Assembly: GCF_900104725.1 (NCBI RefSeq)
Contig: NZ_LT629758.1
Span: forward strand, 4,030,001 to 4,094,000
Direction: 5' to 3'
From: Actinoplanes derwentensis
Lineage (GTDB): Bacteria; Actinomycetota; Actinomycetes; Mycobacteriales; Micromonosporaceae
DNA length: 64,000 nt
Numbering within the stretch: position 1 is the first letter of the stretch; each line of letters opens with the position of its first letter. Below, piece by piece: positions 17,613 through 25,942 of the stretch. The notes beneath the pieces are model-generated. The model worked only from the letters and a program-made list of their open reading frames with translations. It was not told where the DNA came from and ran no database searches. Both the position numbers and the translations under genes were made by a program.

Positions 17613-18823
17613 GTGCCTTGGACGATCTGGCGGTCAAGGCCGGGGATGACGACGTCGTCGGGGGTGTCCAAGCTCGACTGGTGGCGGCGCCGGCATCTAC
17701 CGCCGAAGCGTCCGCGCTGATCGCCGCCACGCCGGGGCTCAACGTGGTGATCCGGGGTGGTGGCACGAAGCTGCAGCAGGGGCCGCCGCCGCGGGAACTG
17801 GATCTGATCATCGACACCCGGCGGCTGGCTGGAGTGGTCGAGCACGCCGCCGGTGATCTGATCACCGTGGTCCGGGCCGGAACACCGATGGCCGAATTGC
17901 ACCGGCTGCCCGGTCAGCAACTCGCGCTGGACGCGCCGACCGGGGCCACGGCCGGTGGCACCGTCGCGGCGAACGGGAGCGGGCCCCGGCGACTGCGCTA
18001 CGGCACGGCCCGCGACCTGCTGATCGGCGTCACGGTGGTCCGGCCCGACGGCCGGGTCGCCAAGGCGGGCGGCAAGGTCGTCAAGAACGTCGCCGGGTAC
18101 GACCTGGGCAAGCTCTACACCGGTTCCCTAGGCACGCTGGGCCTGATCACCGAGTGCGTCTTCCGGTTGCACCCGGTCCCGGTCGCCACCTCTTTCGTAC
18201 GGGCCCTCGCCCCGCCCGAAGCCACGGCCCGAATTCTGGCCGGCCAGTTCGCACCCAGCGCCGTGGAGATCAACGCCGAGCCCGGCGCCGAACCGGAGAT
18301 CGCGGTCCTGTTGGAAGGCACTCCCACCGGAGTCCACGACCGCGCGACGGCACTCGCGGCGCTCCTGGACGGCGAGATCACCACCACCGCGCCGCCTTGG
18401 TGGAACAGCCCGCCGTGGCCATCCGGCGGTCTGGCCCTGAAACTGACCGCGACCCTCTCCCGGGTCCCCGCCCTGGTCACCGCAGCCCTCGAAGCGGGCC
18501 TCACCGTCCGGGGCTCAGCCGGCACCGGCGTCCTGTACGCGGGCGGCCCAATACCGGCCCGCCCCGCTCTTCCCGGCACCGCCCTTCCTCCCGGTACCGC
18601 TCGCCCATTCAACGGGCCGGCGCCAGTCGGCATCGTCGAGGCGCTGCGGGCTGCGGCCACCGCCGCTGGTGGGCATGCGGTCGTGGTGGCCGTGCCGGAG
18701 GGAATGGCTGACGGGATCGACATGTGGGGGCCGGTTCCCGGAATCGAACTGATGCGCCGGGTCAAGGAACAGTTCGATCCAGACCATCGGTTCGCGCCGG
18801 GGCGTTTCGTGGGAGGCATCTGA
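17609..18823 (+). CDS. glcE: Glycolate oxidase FAD-binding subunit GlcE
   Basis: This is the second FAD-binding (PCMH-fold) subunit of glycolate oxidase. The start is GTG 17609 with GGAGGG five bases upstream, giving SALDDLAVKAGDDD and about 404 residues. FAD-domain landmarks are VVIRGGGTKLQQG, LALDAPTGATAGGTVAANGSG, LRYGTARDLLIGV and VVKNVAGYDLGKLYTGSLGTLG. The C-terminus has GIELMRRVKEQFDPDHRFAPGR, as in GlcE and related D-lactate/glycolate oxidases. A proline-rich insertion (PARPALPGTALPPG) near residue 320 is probably a surface loop. The last codon overlaps the glcF start (TGATG), showing translational coupling. Confidence 0.9.
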   Translation: MSALDDLAVKAGDDDVVGGVQARLVAAPASTAEASALIAATPGLNVVIRGGGTKLQQGPPPRELDLIIDTRRLAGVVEHAAGDLITVVRAGTPMAELHRLPGQQLALDAPTGATAGGTVAANGSGPRRLRYGTARDLLIGVTVVRPDGRVAKAGGKVVKNVAGYDLGKLYTGSLGTLGLITECVFRLHPVPVATSFVRALAPPEATARILAGQFAPSAVEINAEPGAEPEIAVLLEGTPTGVHDRATALAALLDGEITTTAPPWWNSPPWPSGGLALKLTATLSRVPALVTAALEAGLTVRGSAGTGVLYAGGPIPARPALPGTALPPGTARPFNGPAPVGIVEALRAAATAAGGHAVVVAVPEGMADGIDMWGPVPGIELMRRVKEQFDPDHRFAPGRFVGGI

Positions 18824-20316
18824 TGCCGGAAACCAGAGCCACTCCAAACGACGACGTCCCCAGCATGAACGCCACTTCTGAAGACGCCACTTCGGAGAAG
18901 GGCTTGGCGGAAGACGGTATGGCGGAAGATGCCCGTCGGCCTGGGTTGCCGTCAGGCGACGAGGCCAGGACTGCTCCGCGGGATGCGCTTCGGGCTGCGG
19001 AGCGTGGGGTGATGGTCACCGCCTTTGATGGGGATCGGCCGCCCAGTGCAGATCTGGTGTCTGATTGTGTTCACTGTGGGTTCTGCCTGACCACCTGTCC
19101 CACCTATGTGTTGTGGGGCGCGGAGATGGACTCGCCGCGGGGGCGGATCCATCTGATCGGGCAAGGGCTGTCCGGGGAACCGCTCAGCGACTCGATGGTC
19201 GGGCACTTCGACCGTTGCCTCGGATGTATGGCGTGTGTCACCGCCTGCCCGTCGGGAGTCCAGTACGACCGGCTCATCGAAGACACCCGGGCACAGGTCG
19301 AGCGACGGCACGTTCGGGGAGTTCGGGAGCGGGCGCTGCGGGCGGCGATCTTCGCGCTGTTTCCGTACCCGCGGAGGTTGCGGCTGCTTCGGGGGCCACT
19401 CCGGGCGTACCAGAAATCGGGCTTGCAGAAGCTGGTGGGCCGCACCGGTCTGCTTCGGCGGCTGGCGCCGACCATCGCCACCCTCGAGTCTCTCGCACCG
19501 CGGCTGCACGGTGTGCCGCGGCCACCGGCCCGGGTGCAGGCCCGTGGTGAACAGCGCGCCGTCGTGGGGATGCTGACCGGTTGTGTTCAGTCGGCGTTCT
19601 TTCCGGACGTCAACTCCGCGACCGTGCGGATCCTCGCCGCCGAGGGGTGTGAGGTGCTGATTCCGCCGACGCAGGGCTGTTGCGGCGCGCTCAGTGTGCA
19701 CAACGGGCGGCGGGCGGAGGCGCAGCGGTTCGCACGACGGCTGATCGACACGTTCGAGCGGACCGGGATGGACTATTTCGTGGTCAACGCGGCGGGGTGC
19801 GGGTCGTCGCTGAAGGAGTACGGAGAGTTGCTCGCCAACGATCCGCGTTATGCGGGGCGAGCTGCCGGGTTCGCGGCCAAGGTTCGTGACCTGAGCGAGC
19901 TTCTGGTGGAACTCGGGCCGGTCGCGCGCCGGTATCCCCTACCGATGTCGGTGGCCTACCACGACGCCTGCCATCTCGCGCATGCGCAGGGAGTGCGGAC
20001 GCAGCCACGGGCGTTGCTGCAGGGCATTCCGGGGCTGGAGGTCCGCCGGATCGCCGAGGCGGAGATCTGCTGCGGTTCCGCCGGCGTATGGAACGTCCTG
20101 AACCCCGGCCCCGCCGCCGACCTGGGCGACCGCAAGGCGAAAGCGGTCCTGGCCACCGACGCGAACCTCCTGGTAACCGCCAACCCGGGCTGCCTGATGC
20201 AGGTCGCAGCCGCCGTCCGACGCCAGGGCGGCACGATCGCCCTGGCCCATACCGCCCACGTCCTCGACGCCTCGATCCGCAACCTGCCCCCAGACACCCT
20301 CCTAACGCGAAGCTAG
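18823..20316 (+). CDS. glcF: Glycolate oxidase iron-sulfur subunit GlcF
   Basis: This electron-transfer subunit of glycolate oxidase starts at ATG 18823, overlapping the glcE stop, and has 497 residues. Two ferredoxin-like 4Fe-4S sites follow each other: CVHCGFCLTTCP near residue 84 and CLGCMACVTACP near 130. Two cysteine-rich CCG domains follow (QGCCGALSVHNG and AEICCGSAGVWN), as in GlcF and heterodisulfide-reductase-like subunits. The first 45 residues are an unusual acidic, Met/Glu/Asp-rich extension with near-repeats (ATSED, AEDGMAEDA) that the family normally lacks. The membrane acceptor is presumably menaquinone, by analogy. No terminator is visible; a 5-bp repeat array starts 40 bases downstream. 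Confidence 0.92.
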   Translation: MPETRATPNDDVPSMNATSEDATSEKGLAEDGMAEDARRPGLPSGDEARTAPRDALRAAERGVMVTAFDGDRPPSADLVSDCVHCGFCLTTCPTYVLWGAEMDSPRGRIHLIGQGLSGEPLSDSMVGHFDRCLGCMACVTACPSGVQYDRLIEDTRAQVERRHVRGVRERALRAAIFALFPYPRRLRLLRGPLRAYQKSGLQKLVGRTGLLRRLAPTIATLESLAPRLHGVPRPPARVQARGEQRAVVGMLTGCVQSAFFPDVNSATVRILAAEGCEVLIPPTQGCCGALSVHNGRRAEAQRFARRLIDTFERTGMDYFVVNAAGCGSSLKEYGELLANDPRYAGRAAGFAAKVRDLSELLVELGPVARRYPLPMSVAYHDACHLAHAQGVRTQPRALLQGIPGLEVRRIAEAEICCGSAGVWNVLNPGPAADLGDRKAKAVLATDANLLVTANPGCLMQVAAAVRRQGGTIALAHTAHVLDASIRNLPPDTLLTRS

Positions 20317-20850
20317 CCCACGTCCTCCGGCATCGCGCCGCTCAGCGACCCAGAACGGCACGGCGCGGCACGGCACGGCACGGCACGGCACGGCACTGCG
20401 CGGCACGGCACTGCGCGGCACGGCACTGCGCCAGAGGTTCCTGCTGGAAAACCGCGGCTTCCGCAAGGGCATGCCTGGGGTAGGCCGCGACCACAGCGTG
20501 GACAAACCTGGCTAGGAGACCACGACCGTAACGAGTACGGACCTTGCGGGAAGGGCGGACCGCGGTCGGGGTCGCGGCGCCGGATGTCGGTGGGGTGGAA
20601 CGCGGGGAGACGGGCCCCGTAGCGGCCGGTCTCCCCGCGCTCTCCCAGCCGGTGGCCGCCGAGTGAGGTCGTGGCGCACCAGCGCTTTTCGGCCTCACCC
20701 TCCACCGCGGCCGGCCGGCCCGCGCGGCACCCATCCCATCGCGCCGCACGTCTCACCCAGCACCTCTTCGGCGCGGCGGCGACGGGCCCGGCGGCGTAAA
20801 AACGCCGGACGGGATAACCGTTCTCCAATCATGCATCGATGTGCGTTAAT
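20317..20850. other. Intergenic region before the CBM2 esterase gene
   Basis: These 534 bases hold the 75-bp CGGCA array and then about 400 bases in which I see no convincing gene. The long leftward frame through it (to 20828) is built from the repeat and runs into the promoter. The right end contains a GTTAAT -10-like hexamer at 20845-20850 directly before the CebR box. Confidence 0.5.
20356..20430. repeat. CGGCA tandem array, 15 x 5 bp with a 15-bp higher-order unit
   Basis: Fifteen consecutive pentamers are mostly CGGCA, with one CGGCG and three CTGCG. From 20386 on they form three copies of the 15-mer CGGCACGGCACTGCG. The array lies 40 bp after glcF, outside any supported gene. Confidence 0.85.
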
Positions 20851-20864
20851 TGGGAGCGCTCCCA
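20851..20864. promoter_or_regulatory. CebR-type operator TGGGAGCGCTCCCA
   Basis: This is a perfect 14-bp palindrome identical to the binding site of CebR, the LacI-family cellobiose/cellulose-utilisation repressor of actinobacteria. It follows directly after a GTTAAT -10-like element and lies 50 bp before the GTG of the CBM2 esterase, so bound repressor would block initiation. The cebR gene itself is not in the window. Confidence 0.9.
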
Positions 20865-20913
20865 GCGTGCGCCGTCCCCGCACGCCCGTCAAGCACATCC
20901 CCGGAGGCATCCC

Positions 20914-22026
20914 GTGCAAAGACGTAAATGGGCCGTCCTCGCCCTGTCCACCACTCTGCTCACCGGCACCGCCGTCGCGGCCGCCACCAGTGCGAACGCC
21001 GCCGCCGGCTGTTCGGTCAAGTACACCGTGTCCAGTCAGTGGCCGAGTGGCTTCGGTGCGGCCGTCGACGTCACCAACCTCGGCGACCCGATCACCTCCT
21101 GGTCGCTGGTGTTCACGTTCCCGGCGGGTCAGACCATCACCCAGCTGTGGAGCGGTTCCGTGACCCAGTCCGGGTCCACCGTGACCGTCCGCAACGCCGC
21201 CTGGAACGGTTCCGTCGCCACCAACGGCACTGCCTCGTTCGGCTTCAACGGATCGTGGACCGGGTCGAATCCCGTACCGGCGTCGTTCGCCCTGAACGGG
21301 GTGACCTGCACCGGTGGGACCACGCCGACATCGTCACCGACCAGCTCGCCGTCCACCTCGGCGTCTCCGTCGCCGTCGAGCTCACCGTCCACTCCGCCGA
21401 CGTCGCAGCCGCCAGCCGGCACCCCGGTCAAGATCATGCCGCTGGGTGACTCGATCACCGGCTCGCCGGGCTGCTGGCGGGCCTTGCTGTGGCAGCAGCT
21501 CCCGGCCGCCGACGTCGACTTCGTGGGGACGCTTCCCGGCGACGGGTGCGGGTTCGCGTACGACAGTCAGCACGAAGGTCACGGCGGGTACCTGGCGGTC
21601 AACGTGGCCAACCAGAACCTGCTGCCGGGCTGGCTGAGCGCTAGCGACCCGGACGTGGTGCTGATGCACTTCGGCACCAACGACGCGTGGAGCAGCCTGT
21701 CCACGGCGACGATCCTGAGCGCCTACACCACGCTGGTCGGGCAGATGCGCGCCGCCAACCCGAACATGAAGATCATCGTTGCGCAGATCATCCCGCTCAA
21801 CCCGTCAACATGTACGGAGTGCGGGCAACGTGTGATCAATCTGAACGCCGCGATCCCGGCCTGGGCCGCGTCGCTGTCCACGGCCGCGTCCCCGGTCACG
21901 GTGGTCGACCAGTGGACTGGGTTCAACACGTCAACTGATACATACGACGGCGTCCACCCGAACGACGCCGGCAATGTGAAGATCGCCGCCCGCTGGCTCC
22001 CCGCCGTGCAGGCCGCCATCGCCTGA
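20914..22026 (+). CDS. Secreted CBM2-SGNH carbohydrate esterase (CE3-like)
   Basis: This secreted 370-residue enzyme starts at GTG 20914 (CGGAGG upstream). The signal peptide ends near ATSANAAA. Residues 32-130 form a family 2 cellulose-binding module with the typical CSVKYTVSSQWPSGF start, exposed tryptophans and a closing Cys. A Ser/Thr/Pro linker of about 35 residues follows. The C-terminal SGNH hydrolase has block I with the nucleophile Ser (IMPLGDSITGS), block III GTNDAW, and the Asp-His pair in DGVHPNDAGNVKIA. The order and motifs resemble CE3 acetylxylan esterases, so removal of acetyl groups from plant xylan is inferred. The CebR box upstream ties it to cellulose utilisation. Confidence 0.9.
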   Translation: MQRRKWAVLALSTTLLTGTAVAAATSANAAAGCSVKYTVSSQWPSGFGAAVDVTNLGDPITSWSLVFTFPAGQTITQLWSGSVTQSGSTVTVRNAAWNGSVATNGTASFGFNGSWTGSNPVPASFALNGVTCTGGTTPTSSPTSSPSTSASPSPSSSPSTPPTSQPPAGTPVKIMPLGDSITGSPGCWRALLWQQLPAADVDFVGTLPGDGCGFAYDSQHEGHGGYLAVNVANQNLLPGWLSASDPDVVLMHFGTNDAWSSLSTATILSAYTTLVGQMRAANPNMKIIVAQIIPLNPSTCTECGQRVINLNAAIPAWAASLSTAASPVTVVDQWTGFNTSTDTYDGVHPNDAGNVKIAARWLPAVQAAIA

Positions 22027-22139
22027 TCCCCGGAACGGCGCGGCAGGCGTCTCCCCCCAGCGCCCGCCGCGCCAGCCCTGGAGGTACGGATCCGAGAGAG
22101 AGAACAAGGCCGACGTCACCGTTTCGCGGTCCGGGTTGC

Positions 22140-22178
22140 GTGGTGATTCAGGGTGCGAATCGAACCGCAAGTCACCAC
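22140..22178. other. Structured intergenic hairpin with nested stems
   Basis: GTGGTGA (22140-22146) pairs perfectly with TCACCAC (22172-22178), and inside it TGCG pairs with CGCA. The interior contains GAATCGAACC, which looks like a reversed tRNA T-loop but cannot form a proper T-stem. It lies 114 bp after the esterase gene and may be a terminator or a small RNA element. Confidence 0.4.
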
Positions 22179-22203
22179 ACCGGAAGGCGGTCGCGCCTTA
22201 ACC

Positions 22204-22271
22204 GCGAGGCCGCGAAGCCCCGAGAGTGCGAAGCCGCGCGAGGCCGAAAGGCCGCGCGAGCGCGAAAGGCC
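22204..22271. repeat. GCGAGGCC/GCGAAGCC repeats with a GGCC-GAAA-GGCC hairpin
   Basis: Four or five 8-mers of the form GCGA(A/G)GCC lie within 68 bp, including a small hairpin closed by a GAAA tetraloop at 22242-22253. They sit just upstream of the DUF1801 gene and outside supported coding sequence. Confidence 0.55.
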
Positions 22272-22323
22272 TGGTGGGATGTTCGCATCGCCGGGGGTGA
22301 GCGGCGAGGCCTATGGTGGTGGG

Positions 22324-22755
22324 ATGGCGGAGCCGAAGACGAGCCGGACCGAGCAGAGTGTCGCCACGTTCCTGGCCACCGTCGCGGATCCGAGGCGACG
22401 GGCCGACGCGGAGGCCGCAGTCGCGCTGTCCGCCGCGGTAACCGGGGCCGAACCGGTCATGTGGGGCACGGCGATCGTCGGTTTCGGCGCCTACCACTAC
22501 CGATATGCCTCCGGCCGTGAGGGCGACTGGCCCGCGGTCGGTCTCTCCCCGCGCAAGCAGGCGCTGACGTTCTACATCGTGCCCGACTTCGACGGCTACG
22601 ACGAACTGCTGGCGAGACTGGGGCCACACACGCCCGGCAAGTCGTGTCTGCTGCTGAAGCGGCTCGACGATGTCGATCGATCCGTCCTGTCGGACCTGAT
22701 CTTGCGGGGTTTCCGGCACCTGGACGGGCAGACGGTGGGCGCGGGGGCGCAATAG
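22324..22755 (+). CDS. DUF1801 domain protein
   Basis: This 143-residue soluble protein starts at ATG 22324. The upstream extension of the frame is built from GC-rich repeats and was left out. The pattern PVMWGTAIVGFGAYHYRYASGREGDW followed by SPRKQALTFYIV and KSCLLLKRLDDVD is typical of the DUF1801 (YdhG/YjhX-like) fold, a small alpha/beta protein of unknown function. No catalytic residues are assigned in the family. It is followed after 27 bases by a small protein gene and then smpB, in the same direction, so they may be cotranscribed. Confidence 0.82.
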   Translation: MAEPKTSRTEQSVATFLATVADPRRRADAEAAVALSAAVTGAEPVMWGTAIVGFGAYHYRYASGREGDWPAVGLSPRKQALTFYIVPDFDGYDELLARLGPHTPGKSCLLLKRLDDVDRSVLSDLILRGFRHLDGQTVGAGAQ

Positions 22756-22782
22756 GCCGATTCGGGCGGCATAATCGGCGGG

Positions 22783-23070
22783 GTGAACAACTGGGAGTAC
22801 GCGCGACTGGAATATCGCGCCGCGGGCACGCTCGGGTCCGACCGTTTCATGGACTGGACCGCCACCTTCAACCATCCGGGTGGGGTGCTGCGCTGGGGCA
22901 CCGACGAGCGGTTCGACGATCTGCGGCATCTGAACCGGGCGGGGGCGGCCGGCTGGCAGGCGTACGACCGGGCCGTCATCCATGTCAAGGATGAGCCGCA
23001 CCGGTTGAGCAGCGTGACGTACTCGATGCGCCGCCCGATCCCGGATGATCTGGCGGATCACGATGCCTAG
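22783..23070 (+). CDS. Small conserved hypothetical (DUF4177-like)
   Basis: This 95-residue protein starts at GTG 22783. The N-terminus [11 protein letters not shown], the mid-region [13 protein letters not shown] and the C-terminal YSMRRPI resemble the small beta-alpha-beta DUF4177 proteins (K/WEY start, GWE/GWQ turn, a final strand ending in R). The family name is tentative. There is no signal peptide. It overlaps the smpB start by eight bases, so the two are translationally coupled; the overlap may be fortuitous, since SmpB is conserved on its own. Confidence 0.6.
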   Translation: MNNWEYARLEYRAAGTLGSDRFMDWTATFNHPGGVLRWGTDERFDDLRHLNRAGAAGWQAYDRAVIHVKDEPHRLSSVTYSMRRPIPDDLADHDA

Positions 23071-23542
23071 GGAGACCGGGGTCAAGCTGATCGCCTCGAA
23101 CAAGAAGGCGCGGCACGACTACGCGATCCTGAAATCGTACGAGGCGGGGCTGGTGCTGTCCGGCACCGAGGTGAAGTCGCTGCGGCTGGGGCGGGCGTCG
23201 CTGGTCGACACGTTCGCGCAGGAGCACGAGGGCGAGATCATGCTCTACGGACTGCACATCGCGGAGTACGGGTTCGGTTCGTGGACCAATCACGCGCCGC
23301 GGCGGACCCGGAAACTGCTGTTGCACCGGGTCGAGATCGCGAAGATCCTGAACCAGCTCAAGGAGGGTTCGGGGCTCACGCTGGTGCCGCTGTCGCTGTA
23401 TTTCAAGGACGGCTGGGCGAAGGTCGAGCTGGGTCTGGCGCGCGGTCTCAAATCGTACGACAAACGGCAGGTCATGGCCGAGAGGGACGCCAAGAAGGAG
23501 ATCGCCCGGGAGTTCGGCCGACGGGTGAAAGGCCGAAGGTGA
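23063..23542 (+). CDS. smpB: SsrA-binding protein SmpB
   Basis: SmpB binds tmRNA and carries it to stalled ribosomes for trans-translation. The 159-residue protein starts at ATG 23063 ([19 protein letters not shown]). The beta-barrel core contains [16 protein letters not shown] and [11 protein letters not shown]. The highly conserved C-terminal region ([22 protein letters not shown]) is present, followed by the basic tail [16 protein letters not shown] that reads the decoding centre. Length and order are normal. The ssrA gene is often a close neighbour of smpB, but I find no tmRNA within this window. Confidence 0.96.
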   Translation: MPRETGVKLIASNKKARHDYAILKSYEAGLVLSGTEVKSLRLGRASLVDTFAQEHEGEIMLYGLHIAEYGFGSWTNHAPRRTRKLLLHRVEIAKILNQLKEGSGLTLVPLSLYFKDGWAKVELGLARGLKSYDKRQVMAERDAKKEIAREFGRRVKGRR

Positions 23543-23568
23543 AATTCCAGAGCCGGTAAGATCTTCAG

Positions 23569-24573
23569 GTGGAATTCGGACTGGATACTTTCGGCGACGT
23601 CAACGGCAAGCCTTACGCACAGGTCATCCGGGATGTGGTCGAGCAAGGGGTGCTCGCCGACGAGGTCGGTCTCGACTTCTTCGGGGTCGGCGAGCATCAC
23701 CGCGATGATTATGCGATCTCGTCCCCGGAGATCGTCCTCGCGGCGATCGCCGCGAGGACCGAGCGGATCAAGCTGGGTACGGCGGTCACGGTGCTGAGTT
23801 CCGATGACCCGGTCCGGGTCTTCGAACGTTTCGCCACCTTGGACGCCGTCTCGCAGGGCCGTGCCGAGATCATTCTCGGGCGTGGTTCGTTCACCGAGTC
23901 GTTCCCGTTGTTCGGGTTCGACCTGGGCGACTACGAGAAGCTGTTCGCGGAGAAGCTGGACCTGATGGCCGAGCTGCTCGGCGAGGGCCCGGTGTCGTGG
24001 GAGGGCACGATCCGCCCGCCGCTGGTGGAGCAGCAGGTCTATCCGAAGACGGAGTCGGGTTCGATCCGGACGTGGATCGGGGTGGGTGGCAGCCCGGAGT
24101 CGGTGGTGCGGGCCGCGCAGTACGGTCTGCCCCTGGTTCTGGCGATCATCGGCGGCGCTCCGGCCCGTTTCGAGCCGTACGTGGACCTGTTCCACCGCGC
24201 CTTGAAGGAGCTGGAGCAGGAGCCGCAGCCGGTGGCCGTGCACTGCCCCGGTTTTGTGGCGGCCACCGACCAGGAGGCGATCGACATCCTGTGGCCGCAC
24301 GCCCGCCGCAACCTGGACCGGATCGGCCGCGAACGGGGCTGGCCGCCGGCGACCCGGGACCGTTTCGAGGCGGACGTGGCCGAAGGCGCCTGGCATGTCG
24401 GTTCACCGGAGACGGTGGCGCAGAAGGTCGCCGCTACGATCAAGGCGCTGGGCATCGATCGTTTCGACATGAAGTACGCGCACGGCCCGCTCCCCCACGA
24501 GCACTTGATGACGTGCATCCGGCTCTACGGTGAGCAGGTCGTCCCCCGGGTGCGGGAGCTGCTCGCCGAGTAA
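23569..24573 (+). CDS. LLM-class flavin-dependent oxidoreductase
   Basis: This is a 334-residue TIM-barrel protein of the luciferase-like monooxygenase superfamily, starting at GTG 23569 with only a weak site (CAGG) just upstream. Landmarks are the N-terminal GLDTFGD, VGLDFFGVGEHHRDDY, KLGTAVTVLSSDDPVRVFE and GRAEIILGRGSFTESFPLFG. These mark the LLM group with the bacterial-luciferase alpha-like fold, binding FMN or F420. The C-terminus has HVGSPETVAQKV. The substrate is unknown. It follows smpB by 26 bp and ends the rightward run. An F420 cofactor is possible in actinobacteria but cannot be decided from sequence. Confidence 0.85.
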   Translation: MEFGLDTFGDVNGKPYAQVIRDVVEQGVLADEVGLDFFGVGEHHRDDYAISSPEIVLAAIAARTERIKLGTAVTVLSSDDPVRVFERFATLDAVSQGRAEIILGRGSFTESFPLFGFDLGDYEKLFAEKLDLMAELLGEGPVSWEGTIRPPLVEQQVYPKTESGSIRTWIGVGGSPESVVRAAQYGLPLVLAIIGGAPARFEPYVDLFHRALKELEQEPQPVAVHCPGFVAATDQEAIDILWPHARRNLDRIGRERGWPPATRDRFEADVAEGAWHVGSPETVAQKVAATIKALGIDRFDMKYAHGPLPHEHLMTCIRLYGEQVVPRVRELLAE

Positions 24574-24793
24574 CGGGTCTGTCGAATTCGATCAGTGCGT
24601 CTCGGGTCCCGGAGTCGGACTTCTGCAACGATTAAGTCACTGGCCGTGAATATTGGCAGCAACCCGGCGAAAGTGAATAATCTTGGGCTTCGGCCCCCAC
24701 CCGAAGTTGCGGCCGTGGAACGCTGGCCGATACTTGGCGGACCGTTCAGCGCTTCACGCAGCTCGGGTACCACCTGAGAGGACACTAATCGCC

Positions 24794-25918
24794 ATGCGCA
24801 AGTCTTTACTCGCCCTGGTAGCCGCCGGCCTCCTGACGTCGGCAACACTCACGGCTTGTGATGGCGGGACAGACGGTGCTACTGGTAGTGACGCCGCTAC
24901 CATCAGTGGTGGCAGTGAGAAGGTGACCGGAACTGACGGTATCGCCGTGATCCTGCCGGACACCACGACCGACCGCTGGGTCAACGACGACCCGAAATAT
25001 CTTCAGGCCCAGTTCGACAAAGCCGGCGTCCCCGCGCAGATCTTCAACGCCGAGAGCGACGAGGACGAGTTCAAGCGGATCGCGAAAACCGCTCTGGACA
25101 AGGGCTTCAAGGTCCTGATCATCGCGAACCTCGACGCGGCCAGCGCCAAGGCCGTCATCGACGACGCGCACTCCCGCAACGTGCCGGTGATCGACTACGA
25201 CCGGCTCACCCTCAACGGTGCCGCCGACTACTACGTCAGCTTCGACAACGAGAAGGTCGGCCAGTTGCAGGCCGACGGGCTGCTCGACTGCCTGCGGCGC
25301 AAGCGAGTCAGCAACCCGGTGATCGCCGAGCTCAACGGCTCCCCGACGGACAACAACGCCTTCCTGTTCAAGGCGGGTTACGACACGGTCCTCAACGAGC
25401 GTTTCGACAACGCCACCGCGGTCAAGGGCCCGGACCAGTTCGTGCCGGACTGGAAAGAGGACAACGCCCGCGAGATCTTCGAGCTGATGTTCAAGCAGTA
25501 CCCGAACATCAACGGTGTCCTCTCCGCCAACGACGGTCTCGGCAACGCGGCGATCGAGGTGCTCAAGAAGAAGGGCAAGAACGGCAAGGTTCCGGTCACC
25601 GGTCAGGACGCCAGCATCAAGGGCCTGCAGAACATTCTCGCCGGTGACCAGTGCATGACCGTCTACAAGGACACCCGGATCGAGGCCGAGGCCGCTGCCG
25701 AACTGGCGATCAGCCTCTACAAGAACGAGAAGCCGGTGGTCGCGGACAAGTTGAAGGACCCGGAGTCCGGCCTCTACATCCCGTTCAAGCGGCTGGAGCC
25801 GAAGGCCATCAACATCCGCAACATCAAGTCGGTCGTCGACGGTGGTTACGTCAAAGCCGCCGACCTCTGCATCGCGGCGGTCCGCGAGGCCTGCCAGACC
25901 GCCAAGATCATCGATTAA
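24794..25918 (+). CDS. Orphan sugar-binding lipoprotein (xylose/ribose-type, Peripla_BP_4)
   Basis: This 374-residue lipoprotein starts at ATG 24794. The lipobox TLTAC lies near residue 22. After a Gly/Ser/Thr-rich spacer, the fold of the XylF/ChvE/RbsB group begins with GIAVILPDTTTDRWVNDDPKY and continues with ANLDAASAKAVIDDAHSRNVPVIDYDRL, VSFDNEKVGQLQADGL and VLSANDGLGNAAIEVL. These are the domain-hinge and sugar-contact regions of xylose-binding proteins. No permease or ATPase gene adjoins: the neighbours are an oxidoreductase and helR. It must use a transporter encoded elsewhere or act as a sensor. The 220-bp upstream region contains a short GGCTTCGG hairpin and the likely promoter. Confidence 0.88.
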   Translation: MRKSLLALVAAGLLTSATLTACDGGTDGATGSDAATISGGSEKVTGTDGIAVILPDTTTDRWVNDDPKYLQAQFDKAGVPAQIFNAESDEDEFKRIAKTALDKGFKVLIIANLDAASAKAVIDDAHSRNVPVIDYDRLTLNGAADYYVSFDNEKVGQLQADGLLDCLRRKRVSNPVIAELNGSPTDNNAFLFKAGYDTVLNERFDNATAVKGPDQFVPDWKEDNAREIFELMFKQYPNINGVLSANDGLGNAAIEVLKKKGKNGKVPVTGQDASIKGLQNILAGDQCMTVYKDTRIEAEAAAELAISLYKNEKPVVADKLKDPESGLYIPFKRLEPKAINIRNIKSVVDGGYVKAADLCIAAVREACQTAKIID

Positions 25919-25942
25919 GCACGTCGCACCACCGGCGAGCCG

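Noticed and set aside
20313..20828. Leftward 171-codon ORF with a Cys-rich middle
   Set aside because: It is built partly from the CGGCA array (repeating AVPCR), runs into the CebR-controlled promoter, has no ribosome site and shows no family resemblance.
22150..22170. tRNA or tmRNA 3' end (GAATCGAACC on the plus strand, T-loop-like when reversed)
   Set aside because: The flanking bases cannot form a five-pair T-stem, no acceptor or anticodon arm is found at the right distance, and a full tmRNA would overlap the esterase gene.
23543..24568. ssrA (tmRNA) next to smpB
   Set aside because: The downstream sequence is the LLM oxidoreductase gene and no tmRNA-like ends or tag reading frame were seen.
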